NCBI RefSeq assembly: GCF_034424315.1
Contig: NZ_CP139972.1
Coordinates: 5,642,001-5,706,000, forward strand
Source: Chitinophaga sancti
GTDB lineage: Bacteria > Bacteroidota > Bacteroidia > Chitinophagales > Chitinophagaceae
Direction of reading: 5' to 3'
Length of the DNA stretch: 64,000 nt
Position numbers and translations under genes: made by a program. The notes below the pieces were generated by a model, which saw nothing but the letters and a program-made list of their open reading frames with translations, was not told where the DNA came from and made no database searches. This document shows positions 24,482 to 34,456 of this stretch, piece by piece; positions within the stretch are counted from its first letter, which is position 1, and each line of letters starts with the position of its first letter.

Positions 24482-27232
24482 TTACATGTCGTATTCTAGT
24501 ACCGGTCTAAGCCATTTCTCTGCTTCCTCTACAGTCCAGCCTTTGCGCGCTGCATAGTCGATCACCTGGTCTTTTTCAATCTTGCCTATACCGAAGTATT
24601 TGGCTGCAGGGTTGGCGAAATACCAGCCACTCACACTTGCAGCAGGATACATAGCCAGTGATTCTGTAAGGGTGATACCTGTATTTTCAGTAGCATCCAG
24701 CATATCAAACATCTTGTATTTCTCTGTATGTTCAGGGCAGGCAGGATAGCCTGGTGCAGGGCGGATGCCGGCATATTCTTCTTTGATCAGATCTTCTTTG
24801 CTCAGGTGTTCTGCTGAAGCATATCCCCAGAATTCCTTTCTCACACGCTCGTGCATCAGTTCTGCGAAAGCTTCTACAAGCCTGTCTGCAAGAGCTTTCA
24901 GCATGATGCTGCTATAATCGTCATGGTCTGCCTGGAACTTCTCCAGCCAGCCTTCGATATTCCCACCCGTTGTTACTGCAAATGCACCCATGTAATCCTG
25001 TATACCTGTGTCAGAAGGGGCTATAAAGTCCGCCAGGGAAAGGTTTGGCTGACCCGGTGCTTTCTTGACCTGCTGACGTAAGCATTCCAGGTTTACGGTT
25101 CCCTGACCTGGTTTTGGCGACAATACAGTGATAGTATCATCAGCAGTTCTGCTGGCAGGGAAGAGGCCAATCACAGCATTGGCGGTGAGCCATTTTTCCT
25201 CTACTATGCGTTTCAGCATAGCTTTCGCATCTGCATACAGGCGGCTCGCTTCTACACCTACTACTTCGTCGGTCAGGATCTGCGGGAATTTACCATGCAG
25301 TTCCCATGAGATGAAGAATGGCTGCCAGTCAATATATTCAGCTATATCGGCCAGTTCATAATGCTTAAATACCTGTACACCCAATTGTTTAGGTACTACA
25401 GGATTGAATCCTGTCCAGTCGCTGATGGCCTTGTTCTGACGGGCTTCTTCAATTGGCAGGTATTGTTTCACCGGTTTTTTATTCCGGAAATTTTCATTGA
25501 GCTTGGTGTACTCTGCTGTTACTTCCTGCAGGAAGTTTTTCTTCAGGGCTTTGTTCAGCAGGTTACCAGTTACTGTTACGCTGCGGGATGCATCCAGTAC
25601 GTGTACTACGCCATGTTCATATTCCGTTGCAATCTTTACAGCGGTATGGGTACGGGAGGTAGTAGCACCACCTATTAATAATGGTACTTCGAAGTGCTGG
25701 CGTTTCATCTCTCTGGCTACGTGTACCATTTCATCCAGGCTGGGGGTAATCAGGCCACTGAGACCAATGATGTCCACATCTTCCTGGCGGGCGGTTTGCA
25801 GGATCTTGTCTGCAGGCACCATTACGCCCATATCGATGATGTCGTAACCATTACACCCTAATACCACCCCCACAATGTTTTTACCGATATCATGTACATC
25901 ACCTTTTACTGTAGCCAGCAAAATCTTACCGGCAGACCTGATCACACCACCGTTTTCTGCCACCAATCTGGCTTTTTCTTCCTCGATAAATGGTGTCAGT
26001 ACAGCCACGGATTTCTTCATCACACGGGCACTTTTTACTACCTGTGGCAGGAACATTTTACCACTGCCGAACAGGTCGCCGACTATGTTCATACCATCCA
26101 TGAGCGGACCTTCGATCACATCCAGCGGACGGGGATATTTTTGCCTGGCTTCTTCTGTATCGGCTTCGATATAATCGGTAATACCGTTTACCAGGGCGTG
26201 ACTCAGTCTTTGTTCTACAGAGGCGTGGCGCCAGGTTTCATCTTTTTCAATCACCTTACCTTTTGCCTTTACCGTTTCGGCGAAAGCGATGAGGCGTTCC
26301 GTTGCATCTTCACGGCGATTCAGGATGGCATCGTCACAGAGCTCACGCAGCTGTGGTTCGATCTCATCATAGATCTGGAGCATACCGGCATTCACGATAC
26401 CCATGTTCATACCCGCTTTGATGGCGTAGTACAGGAATACGGAGTGCATGGCTTCGCGCACTACATCATTCCCTCTGAAAGAGAAGGAGATGTTACTCAC
26501 ACCACCGCTTATGCTGGTCAGCGGCATCAGTTCCTTGATCCGGCGGGTGGCGTTGATAAAGTCTACTGCATAGTTATTGTGTTCTTCGATACCCGTAGCA
26601 ATCGCAAAGATGTTAGGGTCGAAGATGATATCCTGTGGATCGAAACCTACTACCTCTGTGAGGATCTTATAAGAGCGGTGGCAGAAATTTACTTTCTTAT
26701 CTTCGGTATCAGCCTGTCCATATTCATCGAAAGCCATTACCACTACTGCCGCGCCGAAGCTCTTGCAGATGGTGGCATGTTCAATGAATTTCTCTTCACC
26801 TTCCTTGAGGGAGATAGAGTTCACGATACATTTACCCTGCAGGCATTTCAGACCTGCTTCAATAATGCTGAACTTACTGGAATCGATCATCACCGGGATT
26901 TTGGAGATATCCGGTTCTGCGGCAAGCAGGTTCAGGAAGGTGGTCATTGCCTGTTCACCATCCAGGAGGGCATCATCCATATTCACATCCAGTACCTGGG
27001 CCCCGTTTTCTACCTGCTGACGGGCTACGGAGAGTGCTTCTTCGTATTGTCCTTCCCTGATCAGACGGGCAAATTTCTTGGAACCGGTTACGTTGGTACG
27101 TTCACCGATATTGATGAAGTTGGTTTCTGGTCTTACTATCAGTGGTTCCAGGCCACTCAGGCGCAGGAATGGTTTGATGACAGTTTTCTCCTGTTCGGTA
27201 TCAGCTTGCGCGGTATTGACTGTATCGCTCAT
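24482..27232 (-). CDS. metH: Methionine synthase, folate/B12/activation part (split MetH)
   Basis: 916 aa carrying MetH modules 2-4 in order: pterin-binding domain ([37 protein letters not shown]), B12 cap and cobalamin-binding domain (about residues 340-580) with the base-off [20 protein letters not shown] (His is the cobalt ligand) and [11 protein letters not shown], then the AdoMet reactivation domain (about 590-900) with [15 protein letters not shown]. The homocysteine-binding module is a separate gene at 27265-28281. It transfers the methyl group of 5-methyl-THF to homocysteine. 32 bp from the upstream half, same strand. Confidence 0.95.
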   Translation of the reverse strand: MSDTVNTAQADTEQEKTVIKPFLRLSGLEPLIVRPETNFINIGERTNVTGSKKFARLIREGQYEEALSVARQQVENGAQVLDVNMDDALLDGEQAMTTFLNLLAAEPDISKIPVMIDSSKFSIIEAGLKCLQGKCIVNSISLKEGEEKFIEHATICKSFGAAVVVMAFDEYGQADTEDKKVNFCHRSYKILTEVVGFDPQDIIFDPNIFAIATGIEEHNNYAVDFINATRRIKELMPLTSISGGVSNISFSFRGNDVVREAMHSVFLYYAIKAGMNMGIVNAGMLQIYDEIEPQLRELCDDAILNRREDATERLIAFAETVKAKGKVIEKDETWRHASVEQRLSHALVNGITDYIEADTEEARQKYPRPLDVIEGPLMDGMNIVGDLFGSGKMFLPQVVKSARVMKKSVAVLTPFIEEEKARLVAENGGVIRSAGKILLATVKGDVHDIGKNIVGVVLGCNGYDIIDMGVMVPADKILQTARQEDVDIIGLSGLITPSLDEMVHVAREMKRQHFEVPLLIGGATTSRTHTAVKIATEYEHGVVHVLDASRSVTVTGNLLNKALKKNFLQEVTAEYTKLNENFRNKKPVKQYLPIEEARQNKAISDWTGFNPVVPKQLGVQVFKHYELADIAEYIDWQPFFISWELHGKFPQILTDEVVGVEASRLYADAKAMLKRIVEEKWLTANAVIGLFPASRTADDTITVLSPKPGQGTVNLECLRQQVKKAPGQPNLSLADFIAPSDTGIQDYMGAFAVTTGGNIEGWLEKFQADHDDYSSIMLKALADRLVEAFAELMHERVRKEFWGYASAEHLSKEDLIKEEYAGIRPAPGYPACPEHTEKYKMFDMLDATENTGITLTESLAMYPAASVSGWYFANPAAKYFGIGKIEKDQVIDYAARKGWTVEEAEKWLRPVLEYDM

Positions 27233-27264
27233 TGGTAGCTATGGTAATTAGCGGATAAAATAAA

Positions 27265-28281
27265 TTAAGCCAGTGTAGTTTCCTGTACTGGTAAAGGTCT
27301 TGGTGCAATCTTAGCTACGTGCTGTGCAATGTGCCGGATGTGATCCGGGGTGGTGCCACAGCAACCGCCTACGATGTTTACAAAACCTTCTTTGGCAAAG
27401 TCTTCGATGATGCATGCCGTATCATGCGGCGTTTCATCATATTCTCCGAATGCATTTGGCAGGCCGGCGTTAGGATAGCAGCTTACGTAGCAACCGGCTA
27501 TCTGCGCCAGTTCTGCAACATGCGGACGCATCTGCTCACCACCCAATGCACAGTTTAAGCCAACAGAGAATGGTTTGGCATGCATGACGGAGATATAGAA
27601 TGCTTCCAGTGTCTGACCGCTCAGGGTACGTCCGGAAGCATCGGTGATGGTGCCGGAAATCATGATGGGCAGCTCTGGTTGCTTGATATCCCTGAAGTAC
27701 TTCTTGGCAGCAAAGATAGCAGCCTTGCTGTTTAGCGTATCGAAAATAGTTTCGATAAGCAGGATATCTACTCCTCCTTCATGTAAACCACGGATCTGCT
27801 CATAATAAGCAGTCACCACTTCATCAAAGGTAACGGAGCGGAAGCCCGGATTGTTCACGTCAGGAGAGAGGGAGAGTGTCTTATTCAGCGGACCGATCGC
27901 ACCTGCAACAAAGCGGGGCTTATCGGGGTTTTTCGCTGTATAATCGCTGGCTGCTCTTTTTGCAATTTGTGCAGCAGCGATGTTCAGTTCAAAGGCCAAA
28001 GCCTGCATATCATAGTCCGCCATAGCGATGGTCGTACTACTAAAGGTGTTGGTTTCGATGATGTCGGCACCTGCTTCGAGATATTCTCTGTGTATGGCTT
28101 CGATGATCTGGGGCTGAGTCAGGTTGAGCAGGTCATTGTTGCCTTTTACATCCATGTGATAATCTTTAAAACGCTCGCCTCTATAATCTGCTTCTTCCAG
28201 CTTATAACGCTGGATCATGGTACCCATCGCACCATCTATTATCAGAATACGTTCTGCTGCACACTGGGATAATGACTTCAT
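27265..28281 (-). CDS. metH: Homocysteine S-methyltransferase module of split MetH
   Basis: 338 aa from ATG 28281. It contains [30 protein letters not shown], the zinc ligand Cys in GLNCALG and the pair in [11 protein letters not shown], all hallmarks of the MetH N-terminal barrel. It presents zinc-activated homocysteine to methylcobalamin on the partner protein. An upstream ATG at 28317 would add [12 protein letters not shown], but it lies almost directly on the -7 box at 28319-28326, so 28281 is preferred. The two halves probably form one operon. Confidence 0.93.
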   Translation of the reverse strand: MKSLSQCAAERILIIDGAMGTMIQRYKLEEADYRGERFKDYHMDVKGNNDLLNLTQPQIIEAIHREYLEAGADIIETNTFSSTTIAMADYDMQALAFELNIAAAQIAKRAASDYTAKNPDKPRFVAGAIGPLNKTLSLSPDVNNPGFRSVTFDEVVTAYYEQIRGLHEGGVDILLIETIFDTLNSKAAIFAAKKYFRDIKQPELPIMISGTITDASGRTLSGQTLEAFYISVMHAKPFSVGLNCALGGEQMRPHVAELAQIAGCYVSCYPNAGLPNAFGEYDETPHDTACIIEDFAKEGFVNIVGGCCGTTPDHIRHIAQHVAKIAPRPLPVQETTLA

Positions 28282-28318
28282 ATCGATTATGCGTTTACTA
28301 TTTTTCCGGAAAGACATA

Positions 28319-28326
28319 CAAAGATA
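28319..28326 (-). promoter_or_regulatory. -7 box of the metH operon
   Basis: TATCTTTG on the minus strand, matching TAnnTTTG. The expected transcription start falls after ATG 28317, which favours translation from 28281. The -33 region is weak. No SAM or cobalamin riboswitch fold could be recognised. Confidence 0.5.
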
Positions 28327-28413
28327 CTTATTTATTGCCTCATTATATGAAATATCACCAGAGAAAGTACTGTTAGCAGAATTTTTTACTTTATTCAGGA
28401 AAAAGGGAGAAAA

Positions 28414-28445
28414 TTTTGTTTGAAACTAAAAGTCTACTATATTTG
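28414..28445 (+). promoter_or_regulatory. Promoter of the small gene at 28553
   Basis: TTTTG (28414-28418), 19 bp, TATATTTG (28438-28445): an excellent Bacteroidota consensus. The leader of about 100 nt contains a seven-codon frame MDQNTII at 28461-28484. Confidence 0.65.
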
Positions 28446-28552
28446 TAGGGTAATACAACAATGGATCAAAATACCATCATCTGATTACTACCAGGGAATC
28501 CACCACTTTGCCCGCATAGTTAACAACCTGCTTAAACAAAAAATTTAAGACA

Positions 28553-28753
28553 ATGAGCATTGCGAAGCATGTACATAGTTTACAGAAGCATTTAGCGCAA
28601 TTTGGTTTATACCCGGTTCCTGAAGATGCAGAAAATGAAACTTCTGCTGTATTCAGGATCTGCTTTCTGAACAAGTATGAGATAGAGCGTTGGCGGGAGC
28701 TGCGCAGTGAGGAGGAAGGAGGCAGACAACAAAAAGACAAAGACCAGTCATAA
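28553..28753 (+). CDS. Small hypothetical protein (66 aa)
   Basis: Not recognised. It begins MSIAKHVHSLQKHLAQFGLY, is mainly helical and highly charged, and ends in a Glu/Lys/Gln-rich tail. No signal or membrane segment. It is supported by a consensus promoter at 28414-28445, an A-rich region before ATG 28553 and a terminator at 28820-28869. The overlapping reverse frame at 28477-28740 has none of these. Confidence 0.6.
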   Translation: MSIAKHVHSLQKHLAQFGLYPVPEDAENETSAVFRICFLNKYEIERWRELRSEEEGGRQQKDKDQS

Positions 28754-28819
28754 CTTTTTCATAACGTGGAATTACAGGTTAAACACACACGGGTGTTGTT
28801 GAGCACTCGTATCTTTTTT

Positions 28820-28869
28820 AAAAAACGCTGAAAGGCAGCTGCAGAACGCTGATACCTTCGGCGTTTTTT
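28820..28869. terminator. Terminator shared by the small gene and recR
   Basis: AAAAAACGC pairs with GCGTTTTTT, with GAA/TTC and GG/CC extensions inside; A and T tracts on both sides. It overlaps the last codon of recR. Confidence 0.7.
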
Positions 28870-29485
28870 ATTTCTGTACGTAACTTTCCAGTGGTAAACG
28901 GTTAGAGATGGATCTGGCCAGCGTCATTTCGTCCGCATATTCCAGTTCGCCGCCGAAGGCGATACCACGGGCGATGGTGGTGATCTTTACAGGAAATTCC
29001 TTCAGCTTTTTAGAGAGGTAATAAATGGTTGTATCCCCTTCGATTGTCGGGCTAAGCGCCATGATGATCTCTTCCACATCCTGTTGCTGCACCCTTTCTA
29101 CCAGGGAATGTATATTCAGCTGGTCCGGACCAATACCATCAATAGGAGAGATGATGCCTCCCAGTACATGATACACACCATTGAACTGCTGGGTATTTTC
29201 GATAGCCATGACATCGCGGATGTTTTCCACGACACATACCAATGCTTTGTTGCGGGAAGGGCTGCTACAGATAGAGCAGATCTCTTCATCAGAGACGTTG
29301 TGACAGGTTTTGCAGAACTTGATCTGGTCACGCATGCGGGTGACTACTTCGCCGAAAAGCTTCACCTGGGCAGGATCTTGTTTGAGGAGATGTAATACCA
29401 GGCGGAGCGCTGTTTTCTTGCCGATACCTGGCAGCCGCGCAAATTCATTAACAGCATTTTCTATCAGAGCGGAGGAGAAGATCAT
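28868..29485 (-). CDS. recR: Recombination protein RecR
   Basis: 205 aa. Helix-hairpin-helix ARLPGIGKKTALRLVLHLL, four-Cys zinc finger (CKTCHNVSDEEICSIC), Toprim domain with VVENIRDVMAIENT and ALSPTIEGDTTIYYLSKKL, and the C-terminal TTIARGIAFGGELEYADEMT. It loads RecA at gaps together with RecF/RecO. ATG 29485; a TATTTTTG box at 29490-29497 lies only a few bases upstream, so the mRNA may be nearly leaderless. Confidence 0.96.
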   Translation of the reverse strand: MIFSSALIENAVNEFARLPGIGKKTALRLVLHLLKQDPAQVKLFGEVVTRMRDQIKFCKTCHNVSDEEICSICSSPSRNKALVCVVENIRDVMAIENTQQFNGVYHVLGGIISPIDGIGPDQLNIHSLVERVQQQDVEEIIMALSPTIEGDTTIYYLSKKLKEFPVKITTIARGIAFGGELEYADEMTLARSISNRLPLESYVQK

Positions 29486-29489
29486 GGTA

Positions 29490-29497
29490 CAAAAATA
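29490..29497 (-). promoter_or_regulatory. Possible -7 box of recR
   Basis: TATTTTTG on the minus strand, four bases before the ATG. No -33 partner is evident; a GGGGGC/GCCCCC hairpin is at 29511-29527. Confidence 0.3.
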
Positions 29498-29533
29498 ATG
29501 ATTTTTTCATGGGGGCTGTGTGCCCCCGGTTGC

Positions 29534-31048
29534 TTAGATCTGTAATTTGATCGGTACTCCCCAGTTGGCTTTGATGTTCTCCTTTTTGGGGAAGGTAACG
29601 ACCCTTTCAGGCTGTTTTTTAGGAGTACCATAGTACACTCCACGATCCCAAACACCATTATTGTTATCATCCAGCAGGATCCTTATTTCATACTCAGCAG
29701 GCTGAATACGCTTCTGAATCCAGGCACCTTTCACGATCTTACCGGAATACTTTATCTCCTTATCTTTCACCAGTTGTGCTACAAAATGCATCGTGTCGCC
29801 ACCTGCATTTTTCAGGCTATCGCTGAGTGTAAGGGTCAGCATGGCACTACCATAATCTGATTCTTTCTTAGCATTAAAAAGGATAGTATCTGCTTTTGAT
29901 TGCTGCTGCCCGAGGGTATCGAGTACCGCCTCTTTTGGAATAGTGAGCCGGTAAGGCATACCTTCTTTCCAGGTGTATACCACATGCAATACTTTTCGGG
30001 TAGAGTCAAAGAAAGTCGTGAAAGGAACAGAATTGAAAGTAGTATCTTCTGTTAGCAGTATATGGGTGGTATCCAGTGTTTTTACAGGCGCACTGAAGTT
30101 TACGATCAGCGGCATGCCCAGATCCTGGCTACTCTTTTCTCCCAGGGTAGCTGATACCAGGATTCTCCTTTTCTTTTCTTTCTCCCTCTGCTCTTTGGTC
30201 TTTTTGTCTTCTTGTTCAGGAGGAGGTGGAGGGATATTTAATGCAGAAGTACTGTCAGGACCCCCTATTGCTTCAGGGCCGCCCCTGAGGGTGGAATCTT
30301 TTTCCAGGAAGGTGAGGAGCGGTACATCGTGCAGGTTCTCTTCACGCAGGTGCAGCAGGCTATCCTGGAAGGCGATCAGTTCTTTAGGATCGTTATATTG
30401 TAAGTCCTTGTTTTCTTCTTTGATGGCGAAGATCTTGTAATCGCCGGGAGCGAGGTTTTTGAACCAGAAGGAACCGTTACCTCTTGAGCGGGCATAGTAT
30501 ACCGGCTTTTCTTTGGAAACAACGGAGTCTTCCAGGTGGCGGTACAGCATAACAGATACGTTACTATCCGGCTTACCGTTTTCCGCATTGATAATGAAGC
30601 CTTTTATCTGGAGGGAGTCGAGGTAATCGCCGGTGGATACTACATATGCATAGTCCTGGATGGGATTATGCTCATTGATATCGCGGATAGCGTCAGAAAA
30701 GTTGAAAGTATAGGTCGTATTGGCATCCAGGGTATCCTTGATGATCATAGTAACCGTTCTCAACTTAGCTGTCACAGTGGGAGTACGCTTCAGGGTAGGG
30801 GATACGATCAGCTTTTCGAAGATGTTGTCCAGCTCTACGTATTCACTGAATTGCATCGTTACCTTGTGGGCTTTGAAGTGCAGGCTGGAATCTGCAGGGC
30901 TGGCACCAAGCAATACAGGGGCTAAAGTGTCTTTAGGACCTCCACTGGGCGGAACGATGTTCGCACAGCCGGGGAATAAAAGAATACTTGCTATTATAAC
31001 TGTAAGCAGGGAAACCCAGCCACGGAAGTTCTGATTCATTTTTATCAT
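29534..31048 (-). CDS. Ig-like (Big_5) domain lipoprotein
   Basis: 504 aa from ATG 31048 (MIKMNQNFRGWVSLL). The leader ends LLFPGCANIVPPSGGPKDT, a lipobox followed by the PPSGGPKDTLAP motif typical of a widespread Bacteroidota lipoprotein with an N-terminal Big_5 bacterial Ig-like domain (VTMQFSEYVELDN, TYTFNFSDAIRD). A second region (NGSFWFKNLAPGDYKIFAI) resembles a carboxypeptidase-regulatory-like fold. Function unknown, probably outer-membrane surface. A Pro- and Lys-rich segment (PPPPEQEDKKTKEQREKEK) separates the halves. recR follows after 48 bp. Confidence 0.83.
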   Translation of the reverse strand: MIKMNQNFRGWVSLLTVIIASILLFPGCANIVPPSGGPKDTLAPVLLGASPADSSLHFKAHKVTMQFSEYVELDNIFEKLIVSPTLKRTPTVTAKLRTVTMIIKDTLDANTTYTFNFSDAIRDINEHNPIQDYAYVVSTGDYLDSLQIKGFIINAENGKPDSNVSVMLYRHLEDSVVSKEKPVYYARSRGNGSFWFKNLAPGDYKIFAIKEENKDLQYNDPKELIAFQDSLLHLREENLHDVPLLTFLEKDSTLRGGPEAIGGPDSTSALNIPPPPPEQEDKKTKEQREKEKKRRILVSATLGEKSSQDLGMPLIVNFSAPVKTLDTTHILLTEDTTFNSVPFTTFFDSTRKVLHVVYTWKEGMPYRLTIPKEAVLDTLGQQQSKADTILFNAKKESDYGSAMLTLTLSDSLKNAGGDTMHFVAQLVKDKEIKYSGKIVKGAWIQKRIQPAEYEIRILLDDNNNGVWDRGVYYGTPKKQPERVVTFPKKENIKANWGVPIKLQI

Positions 31049-31145
31049 ATTATGCCAAAAACCGGGTCCAAAGATCAAATTTGAATCAGTAATATCCAAA
31101 TATTGCCGGAGCGGATAGGATTGCAGTTCAATTTATACCAGGAAT

Positions 31146-31179
31146 TGTATGGCCGGTGAGCTTTGCTCAGCGGGCTACA
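31146..31179. repeat. REP-like hairpin, copy 2
   Basis: Outer arms TGTA/TACA and inner TGAGC/GCTCA with loop TTT; shares the 13-bp core and flanks with 22490-22523. Confidence 0.55.
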
Positions 31180-31195
31180 GTTAAGGTACTTCTCT

Positions 31196-31218
31196 TTGTA
31201 AGAAGCTTCAGGCTACAA
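31196..31218. repeat. REP-like hairpin, degenerate third copy
   Basis: TTGTA and TACAA flank AAGCTT, with the same GTAAG / CTACA edges as the two full copies. Confidence 0.35.
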
Positions 31219-31242
31219 CATTAGCCCGGAGCACAGGAAATG

Positions 31243-34200
31243 TTAAAATTGTATTTCGCTTTCCTCTTCAAGGTCATGCAGGGCAATATGCAGCTTATGA
31301 TCTTTCACAAAATTGCACCATACACACGCTTCTTTACCACATCCGGTATAGAAATCCTTGTTCTGTATTTTAGTCCAGGTATCCACGATCTGCTGGGTTA
31401 CTGTTGCAATATCATCAGCAGTGATGAACACTTTTTCCTTGTGATAGATCTTTTGTCTGTTTGGCTCGATGAAGTCGAATTCAGTACTTGCCACCCGCCA
31501 GCTTTTAGAACGGTAGTTTTCCAGCAGGATCTTATAGAATACGGCTTGTCTCCAGTAGTCACCACCATTTGGATTTCTTTCATTAGGCCGGTCGAACTTT
31601 TTATAGTCTCTGATGGCCTTTTCGTAGTCACCGGTTTTGTAGTCCACTACGTTCACCTGCTTACCTTCAAATTCCAGTTTATCGACTTTTCCTTTAAGGG
31701 GAACGCCACTTACTACAATGTTCCGCACATTTCTTTCCACGCTTACGATCTTGTTCCAGGTGCCTATATAGGTATTGTAGTAGTTGGTCAGGATCTCTTT
31801 ACCATACTCCTTTCTTCTTTCAAAAGATTCGCGGGCAAAGCATTCACGGTTACGGCGCATGCTCCATATGAAGTCTTTGATAAACTCTTCGCGGGTAGGG
31901 AAGGTGTTGTTGCCTGCCTCCTGCATTTTCTGGAAGAGTTTTTCCAGTGCATAGTGTACGGCAGAACCAAATTCTGTATTCTCAGAACGGCCTGTCGGGA
32001 TGCGGACAAGATTTTTATAGAAAAAGCCCAGCGGGCAATCGAGGTAATTGTTGAGGGCCGTTACATTCATGGTAAAGCTGGCGAGCAGATTGTCGATAAA
32101 CAACTGATCTGTGCGGGCAATTTCAGGAGCCAGGTTTTTGCTGTAATGGAGCGCTTCAAAAGCGAACATATCTTCTTCGGAGAGTGCTACTTTTTCATCT
32201 GGCAGCTGGTGTTCTTCCAGTATTTCTGCAATGAACATGCTGGGCTCCAAAGGCTTTCCATCCAGTCTGAATTCAGGATAACTGATATACAGGTATTTTT
32301 CTGCACGGGTGATGGCCACATAAAAGAGGCGGCGTAGTTCCTGTTCGTCTGTACTGGTGGATTGTGTGGCGAATACGGTATCCGGGAAGGAGAATCCACT
32401 GTTGCTTTTTTTCTTCTTTTCCCAGAGGTGTGAGTTGGTACCTGCCAGGAAAATATATTCAAATTCTAATCCTTTGGAACCATGTGCGGTGATCAGGTTA
32501 ATCTCTTTTTCATTGCCGGAGACCTGTACCAGCGGAATAGGAATTTTATTCGCTTCCATGAGGTCTACCATTTCTACAAATGGAACGAGGCTAAGATCAG
32601 GGTTACGGCGGGTTTCTTCTTTGATGAAATCAAAGAGGGCCTGCAATATTTTCATGAGCCACATCTTCTCCGGGGAATCCATGATATGGGTAAGGATACC
32701 GCCTTTGCTGATGATGCTGGTAAAGAGTTGTTGCAGGGTGAGATTGTGTGCTTCCTTAATCCATCCTTCCATCATCTTACTCAGTTCCATCATGGCTAGT
32801 TCCGGTGCTTCGGTAAAGAGTGTAAGGCTACGGGTTGTCTGCCATTCCTGTAGGTATTGACGAATGGATGACTTTTCAGCATAACCTTTTTCTGCCACCC
32901 TGATACTCACTTTAGCAATTTCAACTGGTGGTATGTTGTAGAAATCAAAGTGCATGATCTTAAAGAGCAGGTCATCTCCACTATAAGGCGTATCCAGTTC
33001 TGCTGCGAGATATCGCAGGATGGTCAATACTTTGCGGGCAAACGGATTTTCAAAAAGGTTCACATTTCTTTTGGAATAGAATGGGAGACCTTTGAGGCGG
33101 AAGTATTGTGCTAACTCTTCACCAAAGCGGTTCTCACGATAGATCACTGCTATCTTGCCGGCGGGAACGCCTTTTTCCAGCAGCGCCACGATGGTATTTG
33201 TAATTCCGGCCATTTCATCGCGGGGCGTGTTGTAGCGCTGGATGACAGGTGTAATATTCAGGTGCATCAGCTTATCATTGCTGGCCTTTAGTTGTTTGCT
33301 AAGACCTGGCAGCTGATTTACAAGACGTGAGTCGCCGTTGTTGTCAATCAGGGTCATGGAAACATCCAGGATGTTCTGAACAGAACGATAGTTCTGCGTA
33401 AGCACGATGGTAAGCAGGGTTTCTGCAAAGCTACCGGCAAATTGCTCCATGTTTTCGATATTCGCCCCCTGGAAGCGGTAGATAGACTGGTCATCATCAC
33501 CCACTACGAAAACGTTGGGTAGTTCCTCTCCATTGATCAGTTGCCGGATCAGTTTGTTCTGTGTACCACTTGTATCCTGGTATTCATCTACAAGTATATA
33601 TTGAAAGCGTTCTTTGTAGTCAGCGAGGAGATTAGGGTTTTGTTCAAATGCCCTGATCACCCAGTTGATCATATCGTCAAAGTCGTAGCGATTCGCGGCA
33701 TGCATCAGGGAATTGAACACGAGGAATTGCTCTACAGCAGCTTGCAGCCGGGCCATTTTCTCTACCTCAATTTCTATTATATCAGTCCGTATATCGCCTG
33801 GCTTAAAATTTTTGGTCGCTCTTTTGCAGATAAATTCATCACGGTTTGGCAGATCATCGATATAGACTTTGATAGCATCTTTGATGTAATCTACCGTCCA
33901 GCCTTCCCGCTTCATTGTAGAGAAGAGGTTGGAGAGATTGTTCATATCAAAGTATACATCACCACGATAACGTTTTAGTGGATTCTGTTTATCAAAACCG
34001 TCAATGAGTTTTTTGAGCAACTGTATTTTTTCCAGTTCTGATATAAGATCGAGGCTGTTCTTTTCAAAGTAGCCGAGGTTGTCCTGTATCACTTCGTTAC
34101 AGAAGGAGTGGAAGGTATGAATATTAACACGGTAAGCATCGGGTCCGATGAAATCGGTGAGGCGCTTACGCATGGCCACGGTACCTGCATCAGTATAGGT

Positions 34201-34401
34201 AAGGCAGAGAATGTTCTGTGGCATAAAGTCTGTATCACGCAGAATCTTGCCTATCCGCGATGCGAGGATCTGCGTTTTGCCGGTTCCGGGGCCAGCTATT
34301 ACCATCACAGGGCCTTCGGTATTGTCAACGGCTTCGCGCTGTTTTTCATTTAGCCGGTTATATACTTCCTCGAAACGTTGTTGATATTGATCTCCGGACA
34401 T
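31243..34401 (-). CDS. UvrD/PcrA-type helicase with C-terminal Fe-S PD-(D/E)XK nuclease
   Basis: 1052 aa from ATG 34401. SF1A helicase motifs: LNEKQREAV (Q motif), VIAGPGTGKTQIL (Walker A), ILVDEYQDTSG (Walker B), VFVVGDDDQSIYRFQGA, NYRS, TAHGSKGLEFEYIFL and FYVAITRAEKYLY. The C-terminal 250 residues hold a PD-(D/E)XK nuclease: FGSAVHYALEKLF, the catalytic VNVVDYKTGDYEK, and four Cys (one in NYLDCPLGFFY and three in CGKEACVWC) arranged as in the AddB/Cas4-type iron-sulfur staple. It may process double-strand breaks. A GTG at 34437 would extend it by 12 residues and is not needed. Confidence 0.9.
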   Translation of the reverse strand: MSGDQYQQRFEEVYNRLNEKQREAVDNTEGPVMVIAGPGTGKTQILASRIGKILRDTDFMPQNILCLTYTDAGTVAMRKRLTDFIGPDAYRVNIHTFHSFCNEVIQDNLGYFEKNSLDLISELEKIQLLKKLIDGFDKQNPLKRYRGDVYFDMNNLSNLFSTMKREGWTVDYIKDAIKVYIDDLPNRDEFICKRATKNFKPGDIRTDIIEIEVEKMARLQAAVEQFLVFNSLMHAANRYDFDDMINWVIRAFEQNPNLLADYKERFQYILVDEYQDTSGTQNKLIRQLINGEELPNVFVVGDDDQSIYRFQGANIENMEQFAGSFAETLLTIVLTQNYRSVQNILDVSMTLIDNNGDSRLVNQLPGLSKQLKASNDKLMHLNITPVIQRYNTPRDEMAGITNTIVALLEKGVPAGKIAVIYRENRFGEELAQYFRLKGLPFYSKRNVNLFENPFARKVLTILRYLAAELDTPYSGDDLLFKIMHFDFYNIPPVEIAKVSIRVAEKGYAEKSSIRQYLQEWQTTRSLTLFTEAPELAMMELSKMMEGWIKEAHNLTLQQLFTSIISKGGILTHIMDSPEKMWLMKILQALFDFIKEETRRNPDLSLVPFVEMVDLMEANKIPIPLVQVSGNEKEINLITAHGSKGLEFEYIFLAGTNSHLWEKKKKSNSGFSFPDTVFATQSTSTDEQELRRLFYVAITRAEKYLYISYPEFRLDGKPLEPSMFIAEILEEHQLPDEKVALSEEDMFAFEALHYSKNLAPEIARTDQLFIDNLLASFTMNVTALNNYLDCPLGFFYKNLVRIPTGRSENTEFGSAVHYALEKLFQKMQEAGNNTFPTREEFIKDFIWSMRRNRECFARESFERRKEYGKEILTNYYNTYIGTWNKIVSVERNVRNIVVSGVPLKGKVDKLEFEGKQVNVVDYKTGDYEKAIRDYKKFDRPNERNPNGGDYWRQAVFYKILLENYRSKSWRVASTEFDFIEPNRQKIYHKEKVFITADDIATVTQQIVDTWTKIQNKDFYTGCGKEACVWCNFVKDHKLHIALHDLEEESEIQF

Positions 34402-34412
34402 GACTATATTTG
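34381..34412 (+). promoter_or_regulatory. Promoter of the SRPBCC gene
   Basis: TTG (34381-34383), 21 bp, TATATTTG (34405-34412). It lies within the first codons of the divergent helicase gene and supports the SRPBCC start at 34457. Confidence 0.55.
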
Positions 34413-34456
34413 AAAATGGATTAGCATCCAGCGACACTAAAAATCTATATGAAGTT

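Noticed and set aside
25892..27238. Long plus-strand frame (448 aa) opposite metH
   Set aside because: Antisense shadow of a clearly identified gene; translation has no family features.
28281..28552. SAM or cobalamin riboswitch upstream of metH
   Set aside because: No recognisable conserved riboswitch core; the expected leader is only about 30 nt.
28477..28740. Minus-strand frame of 87 aa
   Set aside because: Overlaps the small plus-strand gene at 28553, which has promoter, start context and terminator.
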